Assembly: GCF_040529335.1 (NCBI RefSeq)
Contig: NZ_CP159534.1
Span: 6,448,001-6,512,000, forward strand
Direction of reading: 5' to 3'
DNA length: 64,000 bases
Source: Streptomyces sp. HUAS MG91
Lineage (GTDB): Bacteria > Actinomycetota > Actinomycetes > Streptomycetales > Streptomycetaceae
Below the pieces are notes generated by a model. That model was given only the letters and a program-made list of their open reading frames with translations, ran no database searches and was not told where the DNA came from. Positions within the stretch are counted from its first letter, which is position 1; each line of letters begins with the position of its first letter. Shown here one piece after another: positions 10,401-19,690 of this stretch. Made by a program: the position numbers and the translations under genes.

Positions 10401-10532
10401 CGCGAAGTCGGCGTCGCCGAACCGGCGTACGTGCGTCACGCCCGCCGCGATGTCCCGCCAGTACGCGTCCGGGCCGTCAGCTCCCGGAAACCTCAGCGCC
10501 ATCCCGACGACCGCCACGCGCCGGTCCCGCAT
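7434..10532 (-). CDS. Single-module type I polyketide synthase KS-AT-ACP with C-terminal coiled coil
   Basis: This 1032-residue modular PKS carries one minimal elongation module. The ketosynthase spans about residues 3-430 with active-site C179 in TACSSA, then EAHGTGT and the GHLDSA histidine motif. The acyltransferase has GHSVGEY (S623) and a downstream RAFHT segment close to the HAFH signature of malonyl-CoA selectivity. The ACP has GLGADSL (S925). There is no KR, DH or ER, so the beta-ketone is left intact, exactly the substrate the aminotransferase in the next protein needs. The last 50 residues (AEIAELTRQVNLLAETQ) form a short coiled coil, probably a docking element to that protein. The ATG at 10532 has a GGAGGAGGGG site just upstream. 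The start overlaps the MFS gene end by 56 bases. The starter unit is not evident from the window. Confidence 0.93.
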   Translation of the reverse strand: MRDRRVAVVGMALRFPGADGPDAYWRDIAAGVTHVRRFGDADFAAAGVPEATYKEPEFGGASALLPGIDGFDAAFFGMSGREATVTDPQQRLFLECAWHALEDAGYAGTDARIGVYASVGYRLYSLHSYLARNIGEQAAGDDWTAVKQIQVGNYPDFTANRAAFRLGLTGPAVNVATACSSALVSVHLACQALSAGDAELMLVGSSALHLPQITGHRRVKGSTLSPTGAVRAFDAAADGTVGGNGVAAVVLKPLERALADGDTVHAVILGSAVTNDGADKAGFAAPGVAGQRDAVLGALAAAGVPAESVRYLEAHGTGTYKGDPIEFAALTEALRRHTDRTGFCALGSTKPAIGHLDSAAGLAGLIKAILVLRHGVIPPLVNFTRANPLLGVEESPFTLPRRATAWPADDNGPRRAGVHSIGMGGTNAHVVLEQAPPVPPRTPSGAPPLLPLSARGSEALTAYARAFRDALVRDPGLDPADLLTTTALGRRHHEHRLVVTGDPREGLDAFLAGRTDPAAYRTGTVDGPAAPVFLFSGQGGAAPGMAAALAERFPVVAATLDACARIHQQESGEGDFTGRLVAGAGPGQWDTAFAQPALFAFQAAQVRLWESLGVRPAAVGGHSVGEYAALYAAGALSLEDGMRLLCRRGRLMRETAPGAMLAVFAPYARVRALLDEVGAGLELAVVNGPAHHVVAGRPEAVAAARRLLADVPCEPLPVDRAFHTALLDPMLDELRAAVEDVELRPVETEFVSGLDGTVHAAGWRPDAAYLVRQARRTADFHAVLRALADRDVLLELGPGAPLTGMARRALPDVPCLPTQGRAADVDGLWQAVAGLTCAGTAVDWTALLAGHAGRRIPLPTYPFQHRSYWTGPAPAPEPPVEDAVTAQDQDRPVLTRVRELTAHHLGFTLDEVAPAQTYVGLGADSLQLIGMLRQLEAEFDVRIAIREILEDAGTPELTAGLIAERRERPAAPPEARVITPVKEEPAPPAEYATRAEIAELTRQVNLLAETQAAMLTQLSEAVALLGADRSAR

Positions 10533-11757
10533 CGCCGCCCCCCTCCTCCGCGGACGCCGGATCCGTGCGCCGCTGCCGCAGCACCTGCGCGACGAACACC
10601 ACGGCCACCACGATCGCGACGCCGTGCGCCACACCGACCACGGAGAGCGGGGAGAACACGTCGAGCGCCGCCGCGACCGCGATCATGCCGACGCCGAAGC
10701 CGAGGTTCTCCACCGTCGCCGACAGCCCGAACGCGTGGGTGCGCAGGTGCGTCGGCAGCGTCTGGAGGTGCGAGCTGTACGACACCTCGGTGACCCCGTC
10801 GGCCGCGCCCGCCAGCAGCGCGACCACGATCGTCGCGGCCCACGGGAACCCGGCGAAGGCGAGGATGAACGTCGCCGACATCGCGATCGTGCCGAGCCCG
10901 AACCCGAGCGCGCCGACGGACCGTCCGTCCCGCTTCACCCACCGCTGGAGCACCTGCTGCACGAGGACGTTGCCGAGCGCCCACACGCACCAGAAGACAC
11001 TGACGAACACGGCGGGCCGGTCGGCGTCCAACTGCGTGGAGTACACCGGCAGGGCCGCGTTGTGCGAGGACGAGCCGAGCGCGTCGATGCCGCGCAGCGC
11101 CACCATCAGCGCGATGACCGGGGCGGTGGCGAGCGCCGCCAGCGCGCCCGGACCGCGCTTCCTGTCCGCCGCGGCCGGGGCGCTCTCCCGGCGCTCCGTC
11201 CGCGCGGTCAGCGGCAGCAGCGCCACGGTGCCCGCGCAGACCAGGAACGTCGCCATGTCCAGCAGGAACGCGGCCCGGTAGCCGAGCAGCGACACCACGA
11301 CACCCGACGACGCGAACCCGACCACCATCGCCATCGAACGGCCGCTCACCATCAGCGAGTTGGCCCAGGTGTGCCGGCCCTCGTCCACCATGTCCGGGAT
11401 CGAACTGCGGAAGGCGACCATGAAGAACGTGCCCGCCCCGCCGACCACCGCCGAGACCAGGAACAGTGCCGCCGTGCGCAGCCCGTCCGGCGCGCAGACA
11501 AGCAGCACCAGCGCGGCGGCCTGCACCACGTTCGCCCAGAACATCACCGGCTTCGCCGCCCACCGGGCGAGCAGCGCGGCGGCCCCGAGCCCCGCCAGGA
11601 ACCCGGCGGCCAGCCGGACGGCCATGAACACACCCACCGCGAGGGCCCGGTCCGTCACCGCGTAGACGTACAGGTTGAGCGCGACCAGATTCAGGTACGT
11701 GCCATAGGAGGAGATCGCGTAACCGGTCACCAGGATGCGGTACCGGCGTTCCTTCAT
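10477..11757 (-). CDS. MFS transporter, probable product exporter
   Basis: The 426-residue polytopic membrane protein has about 12 hydrophobic spans and the general look of the MFS_3/EntS-like family (start MKERRYRILVTGYAISSYG). It has a central charged loop (RTERRESAPAAADRKRG) separating two six-helix halves. It lies between the decarboxylase and PKS genes on the same strand, so export of the cluster's product and a share in self-resistance are likely. The final 19 codons overlap the PKS 5' end in another frame, so the two genes share 56 bases. That is longer than the ATGA couplings elsewhere in the operon. A 132-base gap precedes the gene and contains paired GAACG/CGTTC-type motifs at about 11779-11822, so an internal promoter is possible. 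Substrate assignment is inference. Confidence 0.85.
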   Translation of the reverse strand: MKERRYRILVTGYAISSYGTYLNLVALNLYVYAVTDRALAVGVFMAVRLAAGFLAGLGAAALLARWAAKPVMFWANVVQAAALVLLVCAPDGLRTAALFLVSAVVGGAGTFFMVAFRSSIPDMVDEGRHTWANSLMVSGRSMAMVVGFASSGVVVSLLGYRAAFLLDMATFLVCAGTVALLPLTARTERRESAPAAADRKRGPGALAALATAPVIALMVALRGIDALGSSSHNAALPVYSTQLDADRPAVFVSVFWCVWALGNVLVQQVLQRWVKRDGRSVGALGFGLGTIAMSATFILAFAGFPWAATIVVALLAGAADGVTEVSYSSHLQTLPTHLRTHAFGLSATVENLGFGVGMIAVAAALDVFSPLSVVGVAHGVAIVVAVVFVAQVLRQRRTDPASAEEGGGDAGPARGGRRDGAEVSGS

Positions 11758-11889
11758 GGAGCGTTCCTTTGCGAGCGGGCCCGTACGAATGCGAACGAGT
11801 GAGCGGTGGTTCGAACGTTCCGCACCCTAGGCGGGGGACTCCTCCCTTCGCAGGAAGATCATGGAAGTTTTCCGGGCGGACGGCTCGAT

Positions 11890-13227
11890 CTACATCCCCA
11901 CGTCGCGGCTGCGCAGGTCCTCCATCGACTCCCGGCGCACGAGCAGCCGGACCCGCCCGTCGCGCACGGCCGCCACCGGCGGACGGCCCACCAGGTTGTA
12001 GCCGGACGCCATCGACAGGTGGTACGCCCCGGCGACCGGTACGGCGAGCAGATCGCCCACCCGTACGTCGGCGGGCAGCGGGACGTCGGCGGCGACCACG
12101 TCACCGGCCTCGCAGTGCCGGCCCACGACCGTCATCGGGGCGCGCTCGGCGCTGCCCGCCCGGCCCACGAGCCGGGGCGCGTACCGCACTCCGTACAGGG
12201 CGGGCCTGGGGTTGTCGCTCATGCCGCCGTCCACGGCGACGAAGGTGCGGCCGCCGGTCCGCTTGACGGAGACGACGTGGTAGAGCGCGATGCCGGACGG
12301 CCCGGCGATGGCCCGGCCCGGCTCGATGATCAGGCGCGGCACGGGCAGCCGCGCCGCCGCGCAGGCGTCGGCCAGTTCGGCGCGCACCCGGCGGGCCAGC
12401 CGGGTCAGGTCGAGAACCGGTTCGCCGGGCCGGTAGGCGATGCCGTGACCGCCGCCGAGATCCAGCTCCGGCAGGACCAGGCCGTGCTGTTCGTGCAGCC
12501 GCGCCATCAGGCCGACCATCCGGCGCACCGCCGACAGGAATGGCTTGATCTCGGTGATCTGCGAGCCCAGATGGCAGTGGAGTCCGGTCAGTTCGAGCTG
12601 CGGCTGGTCGAGGATGCGGGCGATGGCGTGCTGCGCGTAGCCGTCGGAGAGGGACAGGCCGAACTTCTGGTCCTCGGTGCCGGTCCGGATCTTCTCGTGG
12701 CCGCCCGCGCTGATGCCGGGCACGATGCGCACCATCACCTTCTGGTGCCCGTCCGGGCCGACGGCGGCGGCGAGCCGGGCGATCTCGGAGGGGCTGTCGA
12801 TGACGATGCGGCCGACGCCGTACCAGAGGGCCTTCTTCAGGTCGTGCGGCGTCTTGGCGTTGCCGTGCAGCACGATGCGGCCGGCGGGGAATCCGGCGGC
12901 GACGGCCAGTTCGAGTTCACCGGCGGAGCAGACGTCGAGGCCGAGCCCCTCCTCGTCCATCCAGCGGGCCATGGCGCGGCACAGGAACGCCTTGGCCGCG
13001 TAGTGCACCTCGGCCTCGGGGAAGACGTCCCGGTAGGTGCGGCAGCGGCGGCGGACCTCGGCCTCGTCGAGGACGTACACCGGGGTGCCGAAGCGGCCGG
13101 CGACCTCGGCGAGCGCGACGCCGCCGACGGTCAGGTCGCCGGGGCGGGGTTCGGCGGTGGAGGCGGGCCAGACCGAGAGTTCCTCCGCGGCGCCGGTGGC
13201 GAGGGAGGTTTCGTGGACGGTGGTCAT
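11890..13227 (-). CDS. PLP fold-III decarboxylase, diaminopimelate decarboxylase-like
   Basis: The 445-residue product belongs to the alanine-racemase-fold decarboxylases that include LysA. The PLP lysine is K79 (HYAAKAFLC). HGNAKTP, a glycine-rich GGGHGI phosphate loop and IIEPGR follow in normal order. The substrate/catalytic cysteine motif reads HCEAGD rather than the usual CESGD, and the C-terminal substrate motif reads SMASGYN rather than a Y-N-type LysA end. The start at 13227 follows an AAGGGA site. It lies 17 bases after the SAV_915-type gene and upstream of the MFS, PKS and NRPS genes. It could be a second LysA. It could also be a pathway enzyme making an amine building block, in the way the butirosin enzyme BtrK decarboxylates a carrier-bound glutamate. 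The fold is certain, the substrate is not. Confidence 0.85.
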   Translation of the reverse strand: MTTVHETSLATGAAEELSVWPASTAEPRPGDLTVGGVALAEVAGRFGTPVYVLDEAEVRRRCRTYRDVFPEAEVHYAAKAFLCRAMARWMDEEGLGLDVCSAGELELAVAAGFPAGRIVLHGNAKTPHDLKKALWYGVGRIVIDSPSEIARLAAAVGPDGHQKVMVRIVPGISAGGHEKIRTGTEDQKFGLSLSDGYAQHAIARILDQPQLELTGLHCHLGSQITEIKPFLSAVRRMVGLMARLHEQHGLVLPELDLGGGHGIAYRPGEPVLDLTRLARRVRAELADACAAARLPVPRLIIEPGRAIAGPSGIALYHVVSVKRTGGRTFVAVDGGMSDNPRPALYGVRYAPRLVGRAGSAERAPMTVVGRHCEAGDVVAADVPLPADVRVGDLLAVPVAGAYHLSMASGYNLVGRPPVAAVRDGRVRLLVRRESMEDLRSRDVGM

Positions 13228-13244
13228 GGTGGCGTGGTCCCTTC

Positions 13245-13646
13245 TCAGCCGATCCAGTACGACAGCGCGGTCACCAGGGCGGCGGCCCCGGTCACCCGGA
13301 GCACACCGACCGCCTGGGCGTCCCAGCCGCGCCGCCGCCCGGTGACGGCGGTCGGAGTGGGCGCGGGGGCGGTGAGCTGCGGATCGACGGTGACCGTGGC
13401 GGCGCCGAGCGGCGCGGTCAGGGCCCGCAGCGCGGGCTCCGCGAGCCGGATCCACGGCTGGTCGGGGCCGAGCGTGGCGGCCAGCGCCCGCTCGGAGGTG
13501 AAGCCGACGGCCGTGCGGCCGCCGAGCGGGGTGCGGAACAGGCGGGCGGCGTGCCCGAAGGGGCCCGGCCGGACGGGGACGAAGAGCGGTCCGGCCGGGA
13601 ACCGTTCAGCGGGTTCCGGGTCGTCGCCGCACACGAGTTCGGTCAT
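13245..13646 (-). CDS. SAV_915 family protein with C-terminal membrane anchor
   Basis: The 133-residue protein has an N-terminal SseB-like region (RTPLGGRTAVGFTSERAL, then GPDQPWIRLAEPALRALTAPLG) characteristic of the actinobacterial SAV_915 family. A proline-rich linker and a single hydrophobic C-terminal span (about residues 110-131) follow. The ATG at 13646 has a textbook AGGAGG six bases upstream. It is the first gene of the long minus-strand operon, 17 bases ahead of the decarboxylase, so it is transcribed with the biosynthetic genes. The family has no established biochemical role. It may be incidental to the pathway or may help position or protect the machinery at the membrane. The call rests on motif memory of the family. 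Confidence 0.7.
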   Translation of the reverse strand: MTELVCGDDPEPAERFPAGPLFVPVRPGPFGHAARLFRTPLGGRTAVGFTSERALAATLGPDQPWIRLAEPALRALTAPLGAATVTVDPQLTAPAPTPTAVTGRRRGWDAQAVGVLRVTGAAALVTALSYWIG

Positions 13647-13986
13647 GGGATGCCTCCTGGAGGATCCGGGGGAGCGGGGGTCGGTCCTGGCCCCGGCCGG
13701 GGGACGGCCGGCCGGGGCACGCCGAGGACGCTATGCCCGTATGCCCCGCCACCCGGACCTGCCCTGATGGGATGTTGACGCGGACGGGGGCGACGCTGAC
13801 GCGATGGTGACGGGCCCGCGCCGCACGGGCCCGGACGCCGTCAGAAGTGCGCCAAGAAGTGCCGTCGCGGCTGGTCCCGGCCGGGCGCCGGGGATGGGAT
13901 GGGGCGGGGAACCCCGGCTCCCGGTGTTGTCCGACGCCGTCGACGGGGCACCCGGAACGGACAGTCGACATCACGGGAGGTGACCG
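13647..13986. other. Divergent intergenic region, operon leader with hairpin
   Basis: No gene is seen in these 340 bases between the biosynthetic operon (minus) and the universal stress gene (plus). On the operon side, 8-base arms CCCCGGCC (13691-13698) and GGCCGGGG (13710-13717) form a strong hairpin about 45 bases before the first start codon, so it would lie in the mRNA leader. No confident -10/-35 pair was recognised. Confidence 0.5.
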
Positions 13987-14568
13987 ATGTCCGGATCCGA
14001 CGAGGCCTCCGCCCCGCGCCCGCTCCGCGTCGTGGTCGGGGTGAACGGGGAGCCGGGCAGCCGCACCGCCCTGCGCCGCGCGGCGGCCGAGGCCCGGCAC
14101 CGGCGGGCCGAGCTCTGGCCCGTCCTCGCCTGGCAGCCGCCCTGCGGCGGACTCGGCGTCCGCCACGCCACGGTCGACCCGCTGCCCGCTGAGGCCTGGC
14201 AGGACCTCGCCCGCGGCACCCTCCTCGGCACCCTCGACGAGGTGTTCCCCGACGGCCCCGGCGCCCGTGTGCACGCGCTCCTGGCGCAGGGCTCCCCGGG
14301 CCGCGTCCTGGTGGACACCGCCGACCGGGAGGACGACCTCCTCGTCGTCGGCGCCGGACACCGCGGCACGCTGCACCGCCTGCTCCAGCCCTCGGTGAGC
14401 CGCTACTGCCTGGCCCGCGCCCACTGCCCGGTGCTGGCCGTGCCGCCGTCCCCGCTGGAGGCCGAACTCGCGGCGGCCCATCGGCGCAATCTGTGGCGGC
14501 TGCGCCTGGACACCCGCCACTTCGCCGAGGAGACGGCGGCGCCGGACGACGGCGCGCCTGTCGCCTGA
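13987..14568 (+). CDS. Universal stress protein (UspA fold)
   Basis: The 193-residue cytosolic protein has one UspA-type nucleotide-binding domain. It starts with RVVVGVNGEPGS and ends the domain with the ATP-loop pattern G-x2-G-x9-G-(S/T), here GAGHRGTLHRLLQPSVS, followed by HCPVLAVP. A 35-residue charged tail follows. The start is set by GGGAGGTGA just upstream of the ATG. It is transcribed divergently from the biosynthetic operon and sits close to the potassium transport genes. In many bacteria a Usp domain is part of KdpD, but this one is free-standing and there is no kinase next to it. It ends 39 bases before the convergent membrane protein gene, with a possible shared terminator between them. 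Confidence 0.85.
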   Translation: MSGSDEASAPRPLRVVVGVNGEPGSRTALRRAAAEARHRRAELWPVLAWQPPCGGLGVRHATVDPLPAEAWQDLARGTLLGTLDEVFPDGPGARVHALLAQGSPGRVLVDTADREDDLLVVGAGHRGTLHRLLQPSVSRYCLARAHCPVLAVPPSPLEAELAAAHRRNLWRLRLDTRHFAEETAAPDDGAPVA

Positions 14569-14569
14569 C

Positions 14570-14607
14570 ACCCCCGGCGACTCAACAGCCGCACGCCGTA
14601 CGGGGGT
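14570..14607. terminator. Possible bidirectional terminator between convergent genes
   Basis: Seven-base arms ACCCCCG (14570-14576) and CGGGGGT (14601-14607) flank a 24-base loop exactly between the ends of the universal stress gene and the convergent membrane protein gene. The loop is long, so confidence is modest. Confidence 0.4.
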
Positions 14608-15120
14608 TCAGCGGATCCCCGACACCTGGAACACCGCCCTGGCCAGCTCCCCGTCCACCTGTCGGGCGAGCCGGCGCAGCGCGGTCCCGCCGCAGAGCAG
14701 CAGCCCGCGCTCGGCCGACACCCGCGCCGCGTCGTCGAGCAGCCGCCACAGCGCGGGACTGGCCACGAGGACGCGCGGGTCGATCTCGACCCGGCCGCCC
14801 AGCTCGTCGCGGAGCACCAGCCGGTGGGCGACACCGTCCACGCAGCGCACGGAGACGAGCAGGTCGGTACGGACCGTGTGCGCACGCCACAGGCAGCGCG
14901 CGGTCAGCCGGTCGGCGGTCGCGGTGATTCGTGCGGGCAGCAGGACGAGGGTGAGCAGGGCCCCGAGGGCGGACCACAACAGGGCCCGCCACAGCGTGAG
15001 CTGGCCGGCCAGGGCGTCGATCCCCAGGAGCAGCGCGACCAGCACGGTCCCGTAGAGGACGGCGCTGCGCGCCTCCCGGGCCCCGTACGCGTCGCGGGCG
15101 ACAGTGGTGGTGTCTGACAT
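14608..15120 (-). CDS. Hypothetical membrane protein with two N-terminal helices
   Basis: This 170-residue protein has two adjacent hydrophobic spans (about residues 20-37 and 42-60) followed by a soluble domain rich in leucine and arginine. I do not recognise the family. The ATG at 15120 has no clear purine-rich ribosome site. Upstream on the same strand lie two CCGTCAAG direct repeats 33 bases apart, which resemble sequences before the kdp operon, so it may respond to the same regulator. It converges on the universal stress gene. The coding frame shows strong third-position G/C bias, so it is likely real. Confidence 0.65.
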   Translation of the reverse strand: MSDTTTVARDAYGAREARSAVLYGTVLVALLLGIDALAGQLTLWRALLWSALGALLTLVLLPARITATADRLTARCLWRAHTVRTDLLVSVRCVDGVAHRLVLRDELGGRVEIDPRVLVASPALWRLLDDAARVSAERGLLLCGGTALRRLARQVDGELARAVFQVSGIR

Positions 15121-15161
15121 GCGGCCGACGGTAAGGAGGCCGCGCGCACGCGTCCGTGTTC

Positions 15162-15200
15162 TTGACGGTTTCGCACGCCGCCGCGTACGCCGTCTTGACG
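15162..15200. promoter_or_regulatory. Paired CTTGACGGTTYC direct repeats, 33 bp apart
   Basis: TTGACG occurs at 15162-15167 and 15195-15200 within a longer shared core CTTGACGGTT. On the minus strand this reads CCGTCAAG twice, three helical turns apart, in front of the membrane protein gene that starts at 15120. Direct repeats at a helical spacing suit an OmpR/PhoB-class regulator such as the KdpE-type protein of this locus. The link is inference. Confidence 0.4.
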
Positions 15201-15214
15201 GTTCCGGCCGAGGA

Positions 15215-15400
15215 TCAGGCCGCGGTGGCGAGCGAGCGCGGCGGATACGTCCGGTGCGGCGCCACGGTCTTCCCGTCGGGCAGCAGCTCGCCGGTGTCGT
15301 CGAAGACGATCCTGCCGTCGCACCGCAGGCTCCAGCCCTGCTCGGGGTGGGCGGCGACGACGTGCTCGGGGCTCGTGCACGCGGGTCGGTGGTCACACAT
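15215..15400 (-). CDS. DUF5999 family small protein
   Basis: This is a 61-residue protein. It begins MCDHRPACTSPEHVVAAH, with cysteines near the N-terminus, and continues with GWSLRCDGRIVFDDTGELLPDG and a histidine-proline-containing tail. The layout matches the small streptomycete DUF5999 family, which has no known function. The ATG at 15400 is preceded by GGAGGTG at good spacing, which settles the start. It lies between the minus-strand membrane protein and the divergent kdp operon. The CxH/C-type cysteines suggest possible metal binding, but that is speculative. Confidence 0.75.
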   Translation of the reverse strand: MCDHRPACTSPEHVVAAHPEQGWSLRCDGRIVFDDTGELLPDGKTVAPHRTYPPRSLATAA

Positions 15401-15557
15401 GGCGCACCTCCAGGTGGGCTGTCCTCTGCTTCGACGATGCGCGCGCCGGGGCCCGGCGGCCAGAGCCCGGCGCGGAGTGTGACAGCTCCAGGACAGAGTC
15501 CGGACAGAGCGCGAACAGGGCACGGACAGCGCCGGGACGCGCGGGTCACGGGGCGGG

Positions 15558-15610
15558 GCGTAAGAGACGCGTCAAGGGCGTGAGCGCCCGCGTAAGGGAG
15601 CCGTCAACGG
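15558..15610 (+). promoter_or_regulatory. Imperfect 21-bp direct repeats upstream of kdp, candidate KdpE site
   Basis: Two 21-base units (15558-15578 and 15590-15610) start with GCGTAAG and end with CGTCAA plus three bases. They match at 17 of 21 positions and are offset by 32 bases, three helical turns. They lie about 77-129 bases before the first start codon of the kdp operon. A small palindrome CTGACTGTCAG follows at 15643-15653. The operator role is inferred from spacing and location. Confidence 0.45.
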
Positions 15611-15686
15611 GGCTCGGATCCGGCCACGACCAGGGGTTTCCTCTGACTGTCAGAACCATTCACCACCTTCGAACAGGGAGCTCACG

Positions 15687-15770
15687 ATGGCCGACGTGGC
15701 CTTCGTCGTCACCACGATCGCGGTCTTCGCGCTGGTGGCACTCGTCGCCAAGGGGGTGACCAAGCTGTGA
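15687..15770 (+). CDS. 27-residue membrane peptide leading the kdp operon
   Basis: A complete small reading frame starts at ATG 15687 after an AGGGAG site and ends at 15770. The peptide opens [16 protein letters not shown] and continues hydrophobic to a KGVTKL end, so it is a single transmembrane segment with a short basic tail. Its TGA overlaps the GTG start of kdpF (GTGA), so translation of the two peptides is coupled. It is about the size of KdpF, the 29-residue stabilising subunit of KdpABC, but is a different sequence. It could be an additional small subunit or a regulatory leader peptide. I know of no named family for it. Confidence 0.7.
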   Translation: MADVAFVVTTIAVFALVALVAKGVTKL

Positions 15771-15856
15771 CCGCCGAGAACATCGTCGGCCTCGTCGTGG
15801 CCGTCGCCCTGCTGGGCTATCTCGTCCTCGCCCTCATCTACCCGGAGAGGTTCTGA
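15767..15856 (+). CDS. kdpF: KdpF, small subunit of the potassium-transporting ATPase
   Basis: The 29-residue single-span peptide starts with GTG, reads [20 protein letters not shown] and ends with YPERF, the conserved end of KdpF. KdpF stabilises the KdpABC complex in the membrane. It overlaps the preceding membrane peptide gene by four bases and is followed nine bases later by kdpA. Confidence 0.9.
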   Translation: MTAENIVGLVVAVALLGYLVLALIYPERF

Positions 15857-15864
15857 GTACCGAC

Positions 15865-17525
15865 ATGAGCCCCGTACTTGCCGGAGTGCTCCAGGTGCTC
15901 GCGCTGATCGCCGCGCTGGCACTGGCCTACCGTCCCCTCGGCGACTACATGGCCCGGGTCTACTCCTCCGAGAAGCACCTCCGGGTGGAGAAGTGGATCT
16001 ACAAGGGCATCGGCGCCAACCCGAACGCCGAGATGCGCTGGACCGCGTACCTGCGCGGCGTCCTCGCCTTCTCGGCCGTGAGCGTCCTCTTCCTGTACCT
16101 GCTCCAGCGCGTCCAGGGCAGCCTGCCGGGCTCGCTCGGCTTCACGTCGATCGACCCGGACCAGGCCTTCAACACGGCCGCGTCCTTCGTCGCCAACACC
16201 AACTGGCAGTCGTACTACGGCGAACAGGCCATGGGCCACGTCGTGCAGACCGCCGGCCTCGCGGTGCAGAACTTCGTCTCGGCGGCCGTCGGCATCGCCG
16301 TGGCGGTGGCTCTGGTCCGCGGGTTCGCCCGCTCCCGCACCGGTGAGCTGGGCAACTTCTGGTCCGACCTGGTGCGCGGCACCGTCCGGATCCTCGTCCC
16401 GATCGCCGTCGTCGGCGCGCTCGTCCTGGTCGCCTGCGGCGCCCTCCAGAACTTCTCCGGCATCCACGAGGTCGGCCAGTTCATGGGCGGCTCGCAGCAG
16501 TGGAACGGCGGCGCCGTCGCCTCCCAGGAGGCCATCAAGGAGCTGGGCACCAACGGCGGCGGTTACTTCAACGCCAACTCGGCCCACCCCTTCGAGAACC
16601 CCAACGGCTTCACCAACCTCTTCGAGGTCTTCCTGATCCTCGTCATCCCGTTCGCGCTGACCCGCACGTTCGGCACGATGGTCGGCTCGGTGAAGCAGGG
16701 CTACGCGATCCTCGCCACGATGGCGACGATCTGGATCGGCTTCATCGCGCTGATGATGTGGACCGAGTTCCACCACGGCGGCCCGGCCTTCGACGCCGCG
16801 GGCGGCGCCATGGAGGGCAAGGAGAACCGCTTCGGGATCGGCGGCTCGTCGATCTTCGCGGTCTCCACGACGCTCACCTCGACCGGTGCGGTGGACTCCT
16901 TCCACTCGTCCTTCACCGGCTTCGGCGGCGGCCTGACGATGCTCGGCATGCAGCTCGGCGAGATCGCGCCCGGCGGCACCGGATCCGGCCTCTACGGCAT
17001 GCTGATCATGGCGGTCATCGCGGTGTTCATCGCGGGTCTGATGGTCGGCCGCACCCCCGAGTACCTGGGGAAGAAGATCGGCAGCCGCGAGATCAAGTTC
17101 GCCGCCTGCTACATCCTGATCACGCCGGCCCTCGTCCTGATCTTCACGGCCGCCTCGATGGCCCTGCCGACCCCGCCGAACTCGATGCTGAACTCCGGCG
17201 CGCACGGCTTCTCCGAGATCCTGTACGCGTACACGTCCGGCGCCAACAACAACGGCTCCGCGTTCGCCGGCCTCAGCGCCGACACCCAGTGGTTCAACAC
17301 CACGATCGGGCTCGCGATGCTGCTCGGCCGGTTCCTGCCGATGGTGTTCGTGCTCGCGCTCGCCGGTTCGCTGGCCGAGCAGAAGCCGGTCCCGGCCACG
17401 GCCGGCACCCTGCGCACCGAGAAGCCGCTCTTCACCGGCCTGCTGGTCGGCACGCTGCTGATCATCACCGGTCTGACCTACTTCCCGACGCTCGCGCTCG
17501 GCCCCATAGCCGAGGGGCTCTCCTC

Positions 17526-17529
<4 letters not shown>
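15865..17529 (+). CDS. kdpA: KdpA, potassium-binding and channel subunit
   Basis: The 554-residue polytopic protein is full length for KdpA, the potassium channel-like subunit of the high-affinity Kdp pump. It belongs to the superfamily of K+ transporters. Filter-type segments are seen at each repeat: [13 protein letters not shown], the [19 protein letters not shown] region, [12 protein letters not shown] and [13 protein letters not shown]. The start ATG at 15865 lies nine bases after kdpF, and its TGA overlaps the kdpB ATG. Expression should be induced by low potassium or osmotic upshift via the KdpE-type regulator encoded after kdpC. Confidence 0.97.
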
Positions 17530-19685
<2,156 letters not shown>

Positions 19686-19690
19686 TCCGC

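Noticed and set aside
15650..15922. 90-codon minus-strand frame over the kdp leader
   Set aside because: It is antisense to the two coupled membrane peptides and kdpA, with no ribosome site or family resemblance.
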